Shown here in pieces: positions 9,309 through 17,704 of a stretch of 64,000 nt of DNA (position 1 is the first letter of the stretch; every line of letters starts with the position of its first letter). The notes below the pieces were generated by a model. The model was not told the DNA's origin. It saw nothing but the letters and a program-made list of their open reading frames with translations, and searched no databases. Origin of the DNA: JABWBH01 sp964526695 (GTDB lineage: Bacteria > Planctomycetota > Phycisphaerae > UBA1845); contig CAZGJA010000042.1 of NCBI GenBank assembly GCA_964526695.1, positions 32,643 through 96,642 on the forward strand, read 5' to 3'. The position numbers were made by a program, and so were the translations under genes.

Positions 9309-10020
9309 GGCGTTGCTCCGCGGGGAGCAGCTCCCCGATCTCCTGGACAAAGGCGTAGCGGAACTGCACCTCCTTGTGCAAGTCCTCCACGTAGCGCGCG
9401 ATCTGCTTGATCCGCGCTTCGCGGATGGTCACGATGGTGATGACGAAGCGGCCCTTGCGGATGATGCTGTGTTTCCAGCTTTCGCGATGAAGCCGCTCGC
9501 TGATGAGCGTGCGCACCCGGTCCCGGATGCGTCGTAGCGGGCGCCGCGTATCGATCAACAGGTAGCCCAGCCGCCCGCGCTCACCGTCCTTGTCGAGATA
9601 ATACTCCTCCGGGATTTGCCTGCCGATGACCAACTCGGGGAACTTCTCCCGGAACTGTCGAGGGCTGAGCTTCGGGTGAATCTGCTCGCCCAGGCAGCAG
9701 AAAGCGAGCATGCCGTACACCTGGGCCAGGCGAACCGGCGACCGAAACCCCTCGCTTCCCGCCTCAAGTTGGAACTCGGTCACGGCGGCATGGGTCGGGT
9801 AGTAGTAGTTCAGGCTGCCGTAAAGCGGGGCGTCGCCCAGGTAGCCCGCCTCCCGCATCCGCCGCACCCAACTCTTGGCGGCGTGGATGGTCTCGCCGGG
9901 CCAGTAGACGCGGCGGACGGCCTCATAGGTCGTCATGCGGAAGCAGCCGACGTGGTCGCGGAGTATCTCGGCGTCACGGTCGGTCAGGCGCACCTTGCGG
10001 GATTTCGCTTCATCTACCAT
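9295..10020 (-). CDS. Replication-relaxation-like winged-helix protein
   Basis: 241 residues. The start MVDEAKSRKVRLTDRDAEILR and a helical bundle to ~residue 75 look like the winged-helix module of the replication-relaxation family (Replic_Relax) found in conjugative and mobilisable elements. The rest, with YYLDKDGERGRLGYLLIDTR, is mixed alpha/beta. Its ATG overlaps the end of the upstream gene (ATGGTAG) and its stop overlaps the start of the coupling protein. The pair 9295-10655 may bind transfer or replication-origin DNA. The family assignment is from general pattern, so moderate. Confidence 0.6.
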   Translation of the reverse strand: MVDEAKSRKVRLTDRDAEILRDHVGCFRMTTYEAVRRVYWPGETIHAAKSWVRRMREAGYLGDAPLYGSLNYYYPTHAAVTEFQLEAGSEGFRSPVRLAQVYGMLAFCCLGEQIHPKLSPRQFREKFPELVIGRQIPEEYYLDKDGERGRLGYLLIDTRRPLRRIRDRVRTLISERLHRESWKHSIIRKGRFVITIVTIREARIKQIARYVEDLHKEVQFRYAFVQEIGELLPAEQRRAGA

Positions 10021-10655
10021 AGCTCGTAGCGCCTCCCGCGCCGGGCACAGTCCTCGTGGAAGGCCTGGACCGTCTCCTGCGAATACTTCCCGCCAAGTTC
10101 GACCACCAGCTCAGGGCGGCCGTCACTGAATTCGAGGACGGCGTCCGGGTCCTTCAGCTTGTAACCGGCCTTGGGCCTCAGGTCCTCGCCAATCCAGGCG
10201 CCAGCGTCGTCAGGCCGTTCCCGCCGGAAAAAGAGATAGACCGCGGCCAGGTTCAAGTCGTGAGTCGCGTAAAGCGTATCGAGCCGCTTGGGGCGAACCG
10301 GCCCGCCGAATTCGTCCAGCGTTTGCCGGGTGGCGGTGAACACGCTGAGCCTCGTCGGCGGCCGGTCCACCTCCCAACGCTGGGCTAGGCTCCGGGCAAT
10401 AGCAGCGCAATCCGGGTCGGGCTCGCCTGGCGACCAGATGTGAATCGGGGCGGTCAGCTCAAGCATCCGGGAAACGTAGACGTGCGTGGCGTGCAACCAG
10501 CCGGCGCCGGAAAGCTCGGTCAGGCGTCGCCGCGAGATCGCCTGGGCGTTGGAAGCCGTTGGCCACCAGGCACCAGCAAGCTGTTCAAGCGAGAACACTC
10601 GAACCCGGCAGGCCAGGGCCTCCAGAATCTCGTTGTCGCGGTCGGTTCGCTGCAT
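10014..10655 (-). CDS. Replication-relaxation-like protein, first gene of transfer operon
   Basis: 213 residues starting MQRTDRDNEILEALACRVRV, a winged-helix start like its neighbour, followed by a C-terminal domain containing KRLDTLYATHDLNLAAVYLF, KDPDAVLEF and ELVVELGGKYS. The D...E...GG(K/R)YS arrangement recalls the nuclease-like fold of replication-relaxation proteins. The Shine-Dalgarno is weak. It is the promoter-proximal gene of the operon that runs down to 5008. No relaxase with HUH or MobA motifs occurs nearby, so this pair may carry that DNA-processing role; this is inference. Confidence 0.6.
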   Translation of the reverse strand: MQRTDRDNEILEALACRVRVFSLEQLAGAWWPTASNAQAISRRRLTELSGAGWLHATHVYVSRMLELTAPIHIWSPGEPDPDCAAIARSLAQRWEVDRPPTRLSVFTATRQTLDEFGGPVRPKRLDTLYATHDLNLAAVYLFFRRERPDDAGAWIGEDLRPKAGYKLKDPDAVLEFSDGRPELVVELGGKYSQETVQAFHEDCARRGRRYELW

Positions 10656-11210
10656 GGCTGAGCTTCGTCAAAACCGGCCTCAATTCTATCGCCGCCGGCG
10701 GCCCGAACCAATCGGGGCGCGCCGGTCCTCCGGGCGCGCAACCCTTGATGTTGGAGTTTATGCTGAACTCGATGCATCCCCTTGAATGGGCGTGAGTTAT
10801 GTCCGAATGATGCTCCTGGCCGATGACCCAACAAGATGCCGAAGGGTGTGCCATGACCTGAGCCATGTGGGAACCGGCGTGGGGTGGTGCCCATGCTCGA
10901 ATCTCCCAAGTCACCGACTGGCGAAGCGGCCGCACCAGTGAACCTACACTCCGGCGCCGGAATTCGAGCATGGGCTGAAAAGACTCTTCCAGCTCGACTG
11001 GCGGCGGGACTGCGGCGGCGGGGTGTCGAGGCGTCAGCCGGGGCCGGGGCGGCGGGTGCGTCGGTCAGCAAAAACACGGGTGAGCGGAATCTCCCGCCGA
11101 AGGCGGGGGGCGGCCTGCGCGGGGCCGGTGGGGGAATTCCAGCGAACTCCGCTGCCGCGATTCGCGGGTAGCCGGGTCGGAAATTGGGCCCGGCTCCGGC
11201 TTTCGTTCCG
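10656..11210. other. Intergenic stretch, no gene recognised
   Basis: GC-rich sequence between the transfer operon and the methyltransferase gene. It should contain the promoter of the transfer operon. A short hairpin CCCGCC/GGCGGG lies near 11088. Frames open across it lack starts with ribosome sites. Confidence 0.45.
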
Positions 11211-11954
11211 TCAGGCAGCGGCTCGTCGCACTCCGGCGTTGCGGAACACGACGCAGTACTCGTGCCGGATGGGCACTTCCTCCATTTTGCCGTACGTTTT
11301 CCGGTCGGACCGGCAGTTGTGCTGCAGCTTGATGATGACCGAAGCCAGCTTGCCGAGTTGGGTCTCCAGGTTCAGCACGTCGCGGACCATCGGGTAGTAC
11401 CGCCCGTGCTTGCGGATGTCGCCGACCAGAACGGCCAGCCTACCGCCGGGGGCCAACGCGGCCGCACAGCGGCAAAGGCAAACGCGGAGCCGTTCGACGA
11501 ATGCGTCGTAGTCCTCGCAACTGCTCAGGTCGGCGGGGTTGTCGCTGTAGCGCACGATGTTCCAGTACGGCGGGTGAATCCAAACCAGGTCGTACTCGCC
11601 CGGCAGGTCGTGGGCATGGAGGTTGAACCCGGCGTGCAGGTCGCTCCCCCAGTACTCAATCTGCGTGCCAGCCTTGCGGTTGAGCCACTCGACGACATGG
11701 CGGGTGGTTCCCGAGCCTTCCATGGGGTCGGCTACCCGCCTGGCTCCGTAGCGAACCACGAGGCCCACGAAGAGCCGGCCGTCGCAGTTACCCGGGAATT
11801 TCGGGTCGCCCCAGAGATTGCATCGCTGCGGAAAGGAAACGACGGAGCCCATGCTCTCGGCATGTTCCTTCACGCGGGTCTGTATCGGTGTTTGTTTCAG
11901 TGTCTCGGATGTCATTGTGTTGGATTGCTTGCCATTCATTGCTTCTGTTTCCAT
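11211..11954 (-). CDS. DNA methyltransferase (N4-cytosine/N6-adenine type)
   Basis: About 247 residues. The order of motifs is DPMEGSGTT (AdoMet-binding motif I, classically DPFxGSGTT), then DLVWIHPPYW (catalytic motif IV, classically DPPY or SPPYW), then a strand RLAVLVGDIR. The HPPYW form and overall small size suit an orphan amino-methyltransferase on a mobile element, possibly modifying element DNA to evade restriction. The frame is open to 12104 but would overlap the upstream gene. I prefer the ATG at 11954 with GAGG four bases upstream; 11963 and 11939 are alternatives. No restriction endonuclease is adjacent. Confidence 0.75.
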   Translation of the reverse strand: METEAMNGKQSNTMTSETLKQTPIQTRVKEHAESMGSVVSFPQRCNLWGDPKFPGNCDGRLFVGLVVRYGARRVADPMEGSGTTRHVVEWLNRKAGTQIEYWGSDLHAGFNLHAHDLPGEYDLVWIHPPYWNIVRYSDNPADLSSCEDYDAFVERLRVCLCRCAAALAPGGRLAVLVGDIRKHGRYYPMVRDVLNLETQLGKLASVIIKLQHNCRSDRKTYGKMEEVPIRHEYCVVFRNAGVRRAAA

Positions 11955-12013
11955 TTGCCTCATTTGGTTGTGAAGGCCGAGCGGCACAAACGCCGCTCGA
12001 CCGGTGTTATTTG

Positions 12014-12667
12014 TCAGCGTTTGTTTTGATGGGAACACTTCGGCTTCTGCATTTGATACCGGAGAGAATCCTCGCCCAAGTCGATGAGGCGATGCAATCG
12101 CCACCGGATTTCAATCTCATAGCTCAGACCCAGTTCCTGGTTGAGCTCCGCGCGCCCGTCAAAGACGAGGCTGTCGAAGTCTCGCCAGCCGCCGAACCAG
12201 ATTTCCTGGAACGCACTTTGGACTTGGGCAGCCACACACGGACAATGCCCTTGCGGTTGCTCTTTCTGGTTTTCGCTGGTGTCTGTGCTCATGGTTTCTC
12301 TCACCTCCTTGACACCGGGCGGCTCGAACGCCTCTTGGATGGCTTGGTCAGTAATTCCAAGCATGCAGTCGAATTCGTCACGTTCATCGTCACCCTCCCA
12401 CGCGTCGAGCACGTGTAGAGCAGTACCCATCTGGACGTAGGCGAAAAACACGGGATACCAGCTGAATCGGCCGCAGTAGAGCCGGACCCGGTTCTTGCGA
12501 TTCCACCAAGAACGTCTCTCCGGCTGGTGCAGCCGAGGGAGTTGGTCGTGCAGCTCACCGATAGCGGCTATGCCATCGAGCGGACTGAAAAGGTCATCGA
12601 GACGGTTCGTAACGCTATGGTCCATGATGACGATGAACTCGGAGGGGGATTGTTTGGTGTGTGTCAT
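12014..12667 (-). CDS. Hypothetical protein, possible two-part gene
   Basis: 217 residues from the ATG at 12667, which has AAGGAG 7 bases upstream; the frame extends to 12718 without a better site. The N-terminal half contains RVRLYCGRFSWYPVFFAYVQ, then an acidic stretch. The C-terminal half, from MSTDTSENQ at 12292, is preceded by a near-perfect ribosome site and could be translated separately as 92 residues. I recognise no family. It lies between an unknown gene and the methyltransferase in one minus-strand operon. Confidence 0.55.
   Translation of the reverse strand: MTHTKQSPSEFIVIMDHSVTNRLDDLFSPLDGIAAIGELHDQLPRLHQPERRSWWNRKNRVRLYCGRFSWYPVFFAYVQMGTALHVLDAWEGDDERDEFDCMLGITDQAIQEAFEPPGVKEVRETMSTDTSENQKEQPQGHCPCVAAQVQSAFQEIWFGGWRDFDSLVFDGRAELNQELGLSYEIEIRWRLHRLIDLGEDSLRYQMQKPKCSHQNKR
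12301..12310 (-). promoter_or_regulatory. Strong internal ribosome-binding site
   Basis: AAGGAGGTGA, a full anti-16S match, lies 8 bases before an in-frame ATG at 12292 inside the gene 12014-12667. This is much stronger than the site of the full-length gene and suggests a second product (92 residues). Confidence 0.5.
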
Positions 12668-12714
12668 GGTCTTCTCCTTTTGTTTGAACGCTGGCGGCTG
12701 CACCGCCAGCACGT

Positions 12715-13140
12715 TCATTTGAAAAACTGTGCTAGTCGCGCTCGCCAGTGAGAGCGCCAGCGAATCGGCCTAACAAGGTCGGACCAGCCCAGCTCCTTTG
12801 CCACCCGGTCCGCGATTTGGACCGTCGCGGCTTCGCCTAGGTGTTTCCAGATTTCGTCAATGCGTTCATCCGCGTAACGCATTTCTCTTGCTTCGTCTTC
12901 CGTTTGCTGCCTAGTGATGAGTTGAAACCGGCTGATGCTTAATCCGACGCGGTACCAGTATGTGGCGAGCTGGCCCATCTCATGACGGGTGCATACGAAA
13001 GCCGGGCACGGCTGGGCCTCAAGGCCGCTTGTTTTGTCAAACGGGTCATGTTTGCCACGTCGCTTCCAAGGGGGCAGCTGCAGCTTCTCGAACGCGTCGG
13101 CGCATATCATCGCCCATTGGGTTACTTCCTTTTTCCTCAT
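12715..13140 (-). CDS. Hypothetical protein, first gene of methyltransferase operon
   Basis: 141 residues starting MRKKEVTQWAMICADAFEKL. The ATG at 13140 has GAGGAGA about 8 bases upstream, which decides it over the in-frame start at 13251. The protein is Trp- and charge-rich with no recognisable motif; a middle segment (CPAFVCTRHEMGQLATYWYR) may hold a metal or nucleotide site but that is not established. Downstream genes follow closely on the same strand. Confidence 0.5.
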   Translation of the reverse strand: MRKKEVTQWAMICADAFEKLQLPPWKRRGKHDPFDKTSGLEAQPCPAFVCTRHEMGQLATYWYRVGLSISRFQLITRQQTEDEAREMRYADERIDEIWKHLGEAATVQIADRVAKELGWSDLVRPIRWRSHWRARLAQFFK

Positions 13141-13665
13141 GTCAGTCTCTCCTCGATGTGAAGACCGTCGGACACAATCCCGCCCGGCGGTCGCGTTACC
13201 CGAGCGTCCGCGTTTGCCCGTACGCCCGAACCAAAGTGGGCCCCAGCCCACTTTGAAAGGCTGCTGTCAACTTCACGAACCCTCCCGGTTGACAGCAGCC
13301 TTTCAACAACAAGCGAGCGGCGGCGTTGCCGGCGGTGGCGTGGTGCCGGCAGGCAAAAGGCATGACAGGACGAAGGGGCGGGGCAAGCGGCGGGCGGGGA
13401 GACCTGGCGGGCCTTTTGGGGCGGCGGGGGCCGGCGACGGTGCCGCTCTCCTCAGCCGGGGAGCGTGCGAGCATGCGAGCTCGCTGGTGGAGTGGCGCGG
13501 CGAATTCCGCACGACTTGCCTCGCTGTCGAAACCCGCACACCAATGGCGAGAAACGTCACCAGACTCGTCGAGTAGGTGCCTGAGTCTTGACAATGTAGG
13601 GCGTTTGCCCTATAGTTGTAGTCACTGAGTCGATGAACGGCTCGCGATTACGGCAATGGAGGGAT
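13141..13665. other. Divergent intergenic region, candidate control or transfer-origin region
   Basis: 525 bases between a minus-strand operon and a plus-strand pair. It contains a GTGGGC/GCCCAC hairpin at 13236-13251 followed directly by a perfect 19-bp inverted repeat (13253-13306). No convincing gene is present. Confidence 0.45.
13253..13306. repeat. Perfect 19-bp inverted repeat
   Basis: TTGAAAGGCTGCTGTCAAC (13253-13271) and its exact complement (13288-13306) flank a 16-base spacer. There is no T-tract on either side. Inverted repeats next to transfer genes are typical of oriT or of replication/partition control sites, but no relaxase is adjacent to confirm this. Confidence 0.8.
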
Positions 13666-13998
13666 ATGAAAAATGCACACGACACCGAGCGATATCAAGG
13701 CTGGGCCAATTACGAAACCTGGGCGGTGAGCCTCTGGCTGGATAATGAGGAAAGCACCTATCGGTATTGGCGAGACGAGGTGAAGCGTCATCGAAAGGCG
13801 GCAAGCACTTCGCCGCAGGTGCGGGGCGGGACCTGGACAGCTCAGGAAGCTGCTCGGTTCAACCTTGCGGACCAACTCAAGAAGGAAGTGACCGACGCGT
13901 CGCCGCTGCACCAACCAAGCTTGTACACGGATTTGTTGCTCGCTTCCCTCTCGGGGGTCGATTGGTTGGAGATTGTCGATAACTGGATGGCCGAATGA
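13666..13998 (+). CDS. DUF7249 family protein
   Basis: 110 residues from the ATG at 13666, preceded by GGAGGG; the in-frame ATG at 13633 has no site. The pattern YQGWANYETWAVSLWLDNEE, later LADQLKKEV, then SLYTDLLLASLSGVDWLEI, matches a small family frequent on plasmids and phages (YxNWxTWxVxLWLDN ... VDWxEI). Its role is not known. Its stop overlaps the start of the next gene (ATGA), so the two are coupled. Confidence 0.75.
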   Translation: MKNAHDTERYQGWANYETWAVSLWLDNEESTYRYWRDEVKRHRKAASTSPQVRGGTWTAQEAARFNLADQLKKEVTDASPLHQPSLYTDLLLASLSGVDWLEIVDNWMAE

Positions 13999-14258
13999 CC
14001 ACAAAGCAAAACCGGGGCGGCGACGCCCCCCGCGTCCTTTCGCTGGCGAACCTCTTCCGAAGGGCGGCAGCCGACAGCGGGCTAAGCGTGTACCGCATCG
14101 CCAAGGAAACGGGGATTGACCAGTCCACCCTCAACAAGTTCCTGGTCGGCGCGCGGGATAATCTCCGCCTGGACGTGGCGGACCGTTTGTTTCGATTCTT
14201 TTTTCGTCCGCCGCGGCCGAAGTCGCGGGTGGAACTGCTTCGGAAAGAACGGGCGTGA
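13995..14258 (+). CDS. XRE-like helix-turn-helix protein
   Basis: 87 residues. A helix-turn-helix of the XRE/Cro type spans SVYRIAKETGIDQSTLNKFL and continues into GARDNLRLDVADRLFRFF. The C-terminus is basic (PPRPKSRVELLRKERA). Probably a DNA-binding regulator of the local operon; it is coupled by ATGA overlap to the DUF7249 gene. Confidence 0.75.
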   Translation: MTTKQNRGGDAPRVLSLANLFRRAAADSGLSVYRIAKETGIDQSTLNKFLVGARDNLRLDVADRLFRFFFRPPRPKSRVELLRKERA

Positions 14259-14301
14259 ACATGCCCATGTATCTCGAAGGCGTTTGCGTGAGGTGGTGTG
14301 G

Positions 14302-14679
14302 TCAGTCGCCGCCGTCGGCTGGTGAAACGCCGTTGCGAGCCAGCCATTCCCGCAAGGCAGCCTCAACAATCGCCTGTTGCGTGTAGGGCTGGACGTAGTC
14401 GAGACCGCGCAGGGCAGCCGCTCGGCGTAGCATCCGCACCGCGTCGGTTGTCAGCCGGAGCGTGATGGATTGAAGCGGCCGCGGAGCCGGCCGTGAGGTC
14501 GAAGCTGGGAGGTGGCTTCTCAGCCGGTGCTTGGGTTCGGCTCGCGGAGTCGGCGACGCAACCGAAGGCTGCGGTGTGGAACTTCCCTCGGCAGCGGTTT
14601 CTGCCGGCTCAGGCGACTTCAAAAAGTTCCGTTGTTCGCTCGTCAGGGCGGTAAGCGTGCTGCGTCGTGTCGATTGCAT
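14302..14679 (-). CDS. Ribbon-helix-helix partner of ParA
   Basis: 125 residues. The N-terminal ~65 residues are Pro/Ser/Glu-rich and probably disordered, which is typical of ParA-activating tails. The C-terminal part, from QSITLRLTTDAVRMLRRAA to the end, has the strand-helix-helix pattern of CopG/MetJ-type binding proteins. In plasmid systems a small RHH protein binds the centromere site and stimulates the ATPase ParA. The start overlaps the end of parA by 71 bases, so the two are in one operon. Confidence 0.65.
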   Translation of the reverse strand: MQSTRRSTLTALTSEQRNFLKSPEPAETAAEGSSTPQPSVASPTPRAEPKHRLRSHLPASTSRPAPRPLQSITLRLTTDAVRMLRRAAALRGLDYVQPYTQQAIVEAALREWLARNGVSPADGGD

Positions 14680-15307
14680 GTTGGTGAATCTCCGTCAAAA
14701 GCGTCGTCATTTCGTTCGCGGCCGTCCTCGCCCCTCGGCCCATGCGCCAAACGACTGAGCGTTGGCCCGGTGCATCGGCGACGGCTTCCCTCATTTTCAA
14801 AGAGGCCCGGCAGACCGGCAACCCGAGTGCCGCTGCGGCGGCGCGGGACTCCCGTGTCAAATGAAACCGTGCATCTCGCAACCGCGTCAGTGCGATGATT
14901 CCACTGGGTTGTGACTTCTTCCGGATGGCCTGGGCGCTGCGGAGCATTCGCACCGTAGCGGCGGTTGACTCCAGTTCTGGCAGGCTGACGCCACAGGGAA
15001 TGACGGCCAAGTGCGCCACCAGTAGCAACGCGCGCGTCGTCTCGGAGAGGTTGGCCGGCCCGTCGGCGACGATACACTCCGCCGTTCCGGTCAGCCGGTC
15101 AACGGCCTCAATCAGATCGTCGGCCCGCTGCTCGACGATGATGTTCACTTCCGGCGCCGCAACGCGGAGCCAGTTCGAGGATGACCCCTGTCCGTCGGCA
15201 TCGATCAGCGCGACGCCGTGCCCGGCCTCGTGAAGCCATGCCGCGAGGTGGACGGCCAGCGTGGTTTTTCCTACTCCGCCCTTTTGGTTGACGCACGCGA
15301 TCAGCAT
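14609..15307 (-). CDS. parA: ParA-family partition ATPase
   Basis: 232 residues. The start MLIACVNQKGGVGKTT puts the deviant Walker A KGGVGKTT at residues 9-16, and VALIDADGQGSSS follows. AAGGTGG precedes the ATG at 15307; a longer frame to 15379 lacks the family N-terminus. Short ParA of this type, without an N-terminal DNA-binding domain, works with a small RHH partner (next gene) to move plasmid copies before division. The setting next to a divergent replication-type gene supports a plasmid origin for the element. Confidence 0.85.
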   Translation of the reverse strand: MLIACVNQKGGVGKTTLAVHLAAWLHEAGHGVALIDADGQGSSSNWLRVAAPEVNIIVEQRADDLIEAVDRLTGTAECIVADGPANLSETTRALLLVAHLAVIPCGVSLPELESTAATVRMLRSAQAIRKKSQPSGIIALTRLRDARFHLTRESRAAAAALGLPVCRASLKMREAVADAPGQRSVVWRMGRGARTAANEMTTLLTEIHQHAIDTTQHAYRPDERTTELFEVA

Positions 15308-15702
15308 GCGACCACCTTCGCACGATCGGCCGCTCGCCGGCAAGCGTGTTTTCACTCCCGCGCGCTGACGTGCAAGCATGTTGGCATGCCAGCAAGCCGG
15401 CGCCCAAGAATCCCCTTGCGCTATGCATCCAGTGTCGTATTCTGGGAATGGGAAAGAAGCGGATGGCGTGGAGCGCCGTCCAACGAATAACAGAGGAGGA
15501 ATCGCGGAAATGTAGCAGAACGCGCCCTGCCAGAGGGAACCAACGCTGACACGTCAAGCGTGCAGCGTGGCGGTTTTGGACCAGACACCCGAAGCCTACC
15601 ACGACTGACACCCATCTCGTCAATGGCAATCTTCTGCCACGGAACCGAAGCCTTGCCTTCGACCCGGGATCTGCGCACTCCCACTCACAAGAGGGACCGA
15701 GC
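15308..15702. other. Divergent parA/rep intergenic region, candidate replication origin
   Basis: 395 bases between divergent parA and the initiator-like gene. Short repeated words (GCAAGCGTG, GCAAGCATG, and CAAGCGTG near 15560) and the palindrome GCATGTTGGCATGC near 15376 are present, but there is no clean iteron array. It must hold both promoters. Confidence 0.4.
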
Positions 15703-17097
15703 ATGAACTCGATAAGACAATCGACCGCCCTGGCGACGGCGATGAGCCGGATGCCGGGCGGCTATCGTCGCATGGACGTGAATCATCTTTTGGCCGTCTG
15801 GCACGCCTACCGCACGGAAAAGCGCATTCGTTTCGTGGACTTCCGCGTCTACCTGGCGCTGCACGAGATGGCCGAGCGGCGTCGAGCCGGACGCCGCAGC
15901 AAAGCGCGTCGACGGAAATCGACGCTTCCACCAAAGCGGAACCTGAGCGGAATCGTGTTGGAATGTGCCCGATTGCTGCGGGTGCGAGACTCCCGCGTCG
16001 CGTCCGGCGCCATACAGCGGCTGGCGCGTGCGGGGTTGATTTCGATTTCAGAGCATTCGATTCGACTCAAGGGGCAAGGACCCGCATCGCTAGAGCAAGA
16101 CTCAAGGACCGGTTTGGCCGGTCGGAATGTGTCGCGCCGGACGATGGCAGTTCCGCGCCGAGTGCTTCGGCATCTGGCTGGCGGAGAGACCGTCAGTCGC
16201 ACCGCGACCATGCTGGGACACTTGCTACGCTGCGTATTCCATCATCGCGGTTCAGGCTGGAACTCGGTGGGGTCGTGCTCGATTCGGTTTGTGGCCGAAC
16301 TGTTCGGCGTGGACGCCCGAAGCGTCAAACGCGCGCGTCGGAGGCTGGTGGACGAGGGTTGGCTGAAGCCGGAGTCGGCGGACCATTGGCACGTGCAGGC
16401 GCAGGGCGCTCGGGTGAAGGTCAACCTATCCTGGTTCCCCGGTCCGCAGGAACCACTTCTAGACGTCAACGCGGCCGGAATGTCACCCCGGCCACCCGGT
16501 TTCGCGTGCCCGTTGTCACCCCCAGGATCAAAACGCACGCTTCCCCTGGTACTTCAGAACCACACACCCGCGTTTCCGCGGGGTGTTGGTGTTTGGACCG
16601 ATGGGCCGGCTGAGGATCCACCGCGATTGGCGGATGTCCGTCTCTGCGACCTTGTGGAAGCGGATCGCCTGCAACTGCTCTGCCAGGAAGCGTGCGCGCG
16701 CGGCTGGATTCGGTCCAGCGAGCACGACACGTTGCGCGTGTTCTCCGCCGCTGCACACGCTCGAAGGGTCGGGCGCACCAACCCGTGTGGCTTGTTCGTA
16801 GTAGTCCTGCGGCGCGGGTTGTGGATGTACCTGAGCAACGATGACGATGACACCGGGCGGGCTCTGTTCCGATCGCTGAAAGACCCACGCCTGGTCGGTC
16901 CTGCGAATCGTCCGCGGGGTGCCGCACACTCGCGCGAACTCGGTCGCGAACCTGAGGAAATCCGCGGGGTAAACAACCTTGCGGCGTCCCTCGCGAGGGC
17001 ATTCACAATGCCGGGAAGCACTGCACGACGAACCGAAAGGGGAGCGCGACCTGTGTTCGCCGTAGCTCGGCTCCGTCGCGAATTGGCTTCGCGATGA
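15703..17097 (+). CDS. Putative plasmid replication initiator-like winged-helix protein
   Basis: 464 residues, GAGGGACC upstream of the ATG. Residues ~20-140 (MDVNHLLAVWHAYR ... VASGAIQRLARAGLIS) and ~150-250 (MLGHLLRCVFHHRGSGW ... VDARSVKRARRRLVDEGWL) each look like a winged-helix module, the arrangement of many theta-type Rep proteins. The rest is a variable domain containing DLVEADRLQLLCQEACARGW and GLFVVVLRRGLW, followed by a low-complexity basic tail. Position opposite parA supports the call. It could instead be a regulator; no biochemical motif is decisive. Confidence 0.5.
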   Translation: MNSIRQSTALATAMSRMPGGYRRMDVNHLLAVWHAYRTEKRIRFVDFRVYLALHEMAERRRAGRRSKARRRKSTLPPKRNLSGIVLECARLLRVRDSRVASGAIQRLARAGLISISEHSIRLKGQGPASLEQDSRTGLAGRNVSRRTMAVPRRVLRHLAGGETVSRTATMLGHLLRCVFHHRGSGWNSVGSCSIRFVAELFGVDARSVKRARRRLVDEGWLKPESADHWHVQAQGARVKVNLSWFPGPQEPLLDVNAAGMSPRPPGFACPLSPPGSKRTLPLVLQNHTPAFPRGVGVWTDGPAEDPPRLADVRLCDLVEADRLQLLCQEACARGWIRSSEHDTLRVFSAAAHARRVGRTNPCGLFVVVLRRGLWMYLSNDDDDTGRALFRSLKDPRLVGPANRPRGAAHSRELGREPEEIRGVNNLAASLARAFTMPGSTARRTERGARPVFAVARLRRELASR

Positions 17098-17137
17098 AGC
17101 CGCGGCCGCGCTTGCGCTTCCGCATCGTTGATGGTAT

Positions 17138-17178
17138 AAAAAAAGGCCCCTTGGGGGGCTAATGAGACCTCCCAAGGG
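17138..17178 (-). terminator. Intrinsic terminator of small membrane-protein unit A
   Basis: Read on the minus strand: stem CCCTTGGGAGG/CCCCCCAAGGG (one G-U) with loop TCTCATTAG, followed by GGCC and seven T residues. It lies 22 bases past the stop of the gene at 17201-17383. Confidence 0.85.
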
Positions 17179-17200
17179 AACCTGCGTTTGCGAGTTCGAG

Positions 17201-17383
17201 TTACAGTCCACCTGTTCTGATTCGCTCTAAGAGCACCAGACCCACGGCGAACCCGATCCCGATCAGAAACGCGGAGAACCAAAACAGCACGAACACGTGT
17301 GTGATTCTCCAAATGATCAGGTTCAGCACTGACTTCACCACCGATTTCTCGTTCCTCTGCATACGCTTTCTGTCTCTTTTCAT
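17201..17383 (-). CDS. 60-residue single-span membrane protein, unit A
   Basis: Very basic N-terminus (MKRDRKRMQRNEKSVVK), then one membrane span around residues 30-52 (VFVLFWFSAFLIGIGFAVG) with GxGxxxG small-residue spacing. GAGAGGAC lies before the ATG. The leader upstream holds the structured RNA at 17449-17631, and a strong terminator follows. Unit B next door has the same length, orientation and layout. Size, charge and tandem layout resemble type I toxins, but no toxin family is recognised and antisense transcription is not shown. Confidence 0.6.
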   Translation of the reverse strand: MKRDRKRMQRNEKSVVKSVLNLIIWRITHVFVLFWFSAFLIGIGFAVGLVLLERIRTGGL

Positions 17384-17448
17384 ACGTCCTCTCTCAAGGT
17401 TTTTTCAGTTAATAAGAAAACCAGAAAAACCGTTCATCAACCTTCGCA

Positions 17449-17631
17449 GATGAGCTGCGTGAGCAGCCCATCGGCCAAGTGGTAAACAGAGAGGTCAGAC
17501 ATCGACGTCGTCAGAAGAGGCAAAGTCCCTTGCTGGTTGCGCAAACGCGCCGGTCGAATGTTTGAGAGCCCGGACCGGTAAGGGGCTCATGCAAACCCAC
17601 GAAGGGGTTGCGCCGTGACGCGACGGACGGC
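17449..17631 (-). ncRNA. Structured leader RNA with pseudoknot, copy A
   Basis: Transcribed leftward. The order is: hairpin GCCG/CGGC with conserved loop (17612-17631); hairpin CAACCCCUUCGUGGGUUUGC (17591-17611); pseudoknot GAGCCC (17583-17588) with GGGCUC (17566-17571) and CCGGUC (17573-17578) with GACCGG (17550-17555); later hairpin GAUGGGCUGC-UCAC-GCAGCUCAUC (17449-17472). That last stem has a G-U pair on the minus strand but an A-C mismatch on the plus strand, which fixes the strand. The core (17550-17611) is nearly identical to copy B. Confidence 0.72.
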
Positions 17632-17704
17632 TCGTATTTGGCCTGGCCGCCGCGAAATCTCGCCGAGAAGCAACGCTGCAGGCTGCGATGCCTCGTGTTT
17701 CCGC

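Noticed and set aside
15308..15702. Iteron-type replication origin
   Set aside because: Only a few short degenerate words are repeated; no regularly spaced array can be shown, so left as a candidate region only.
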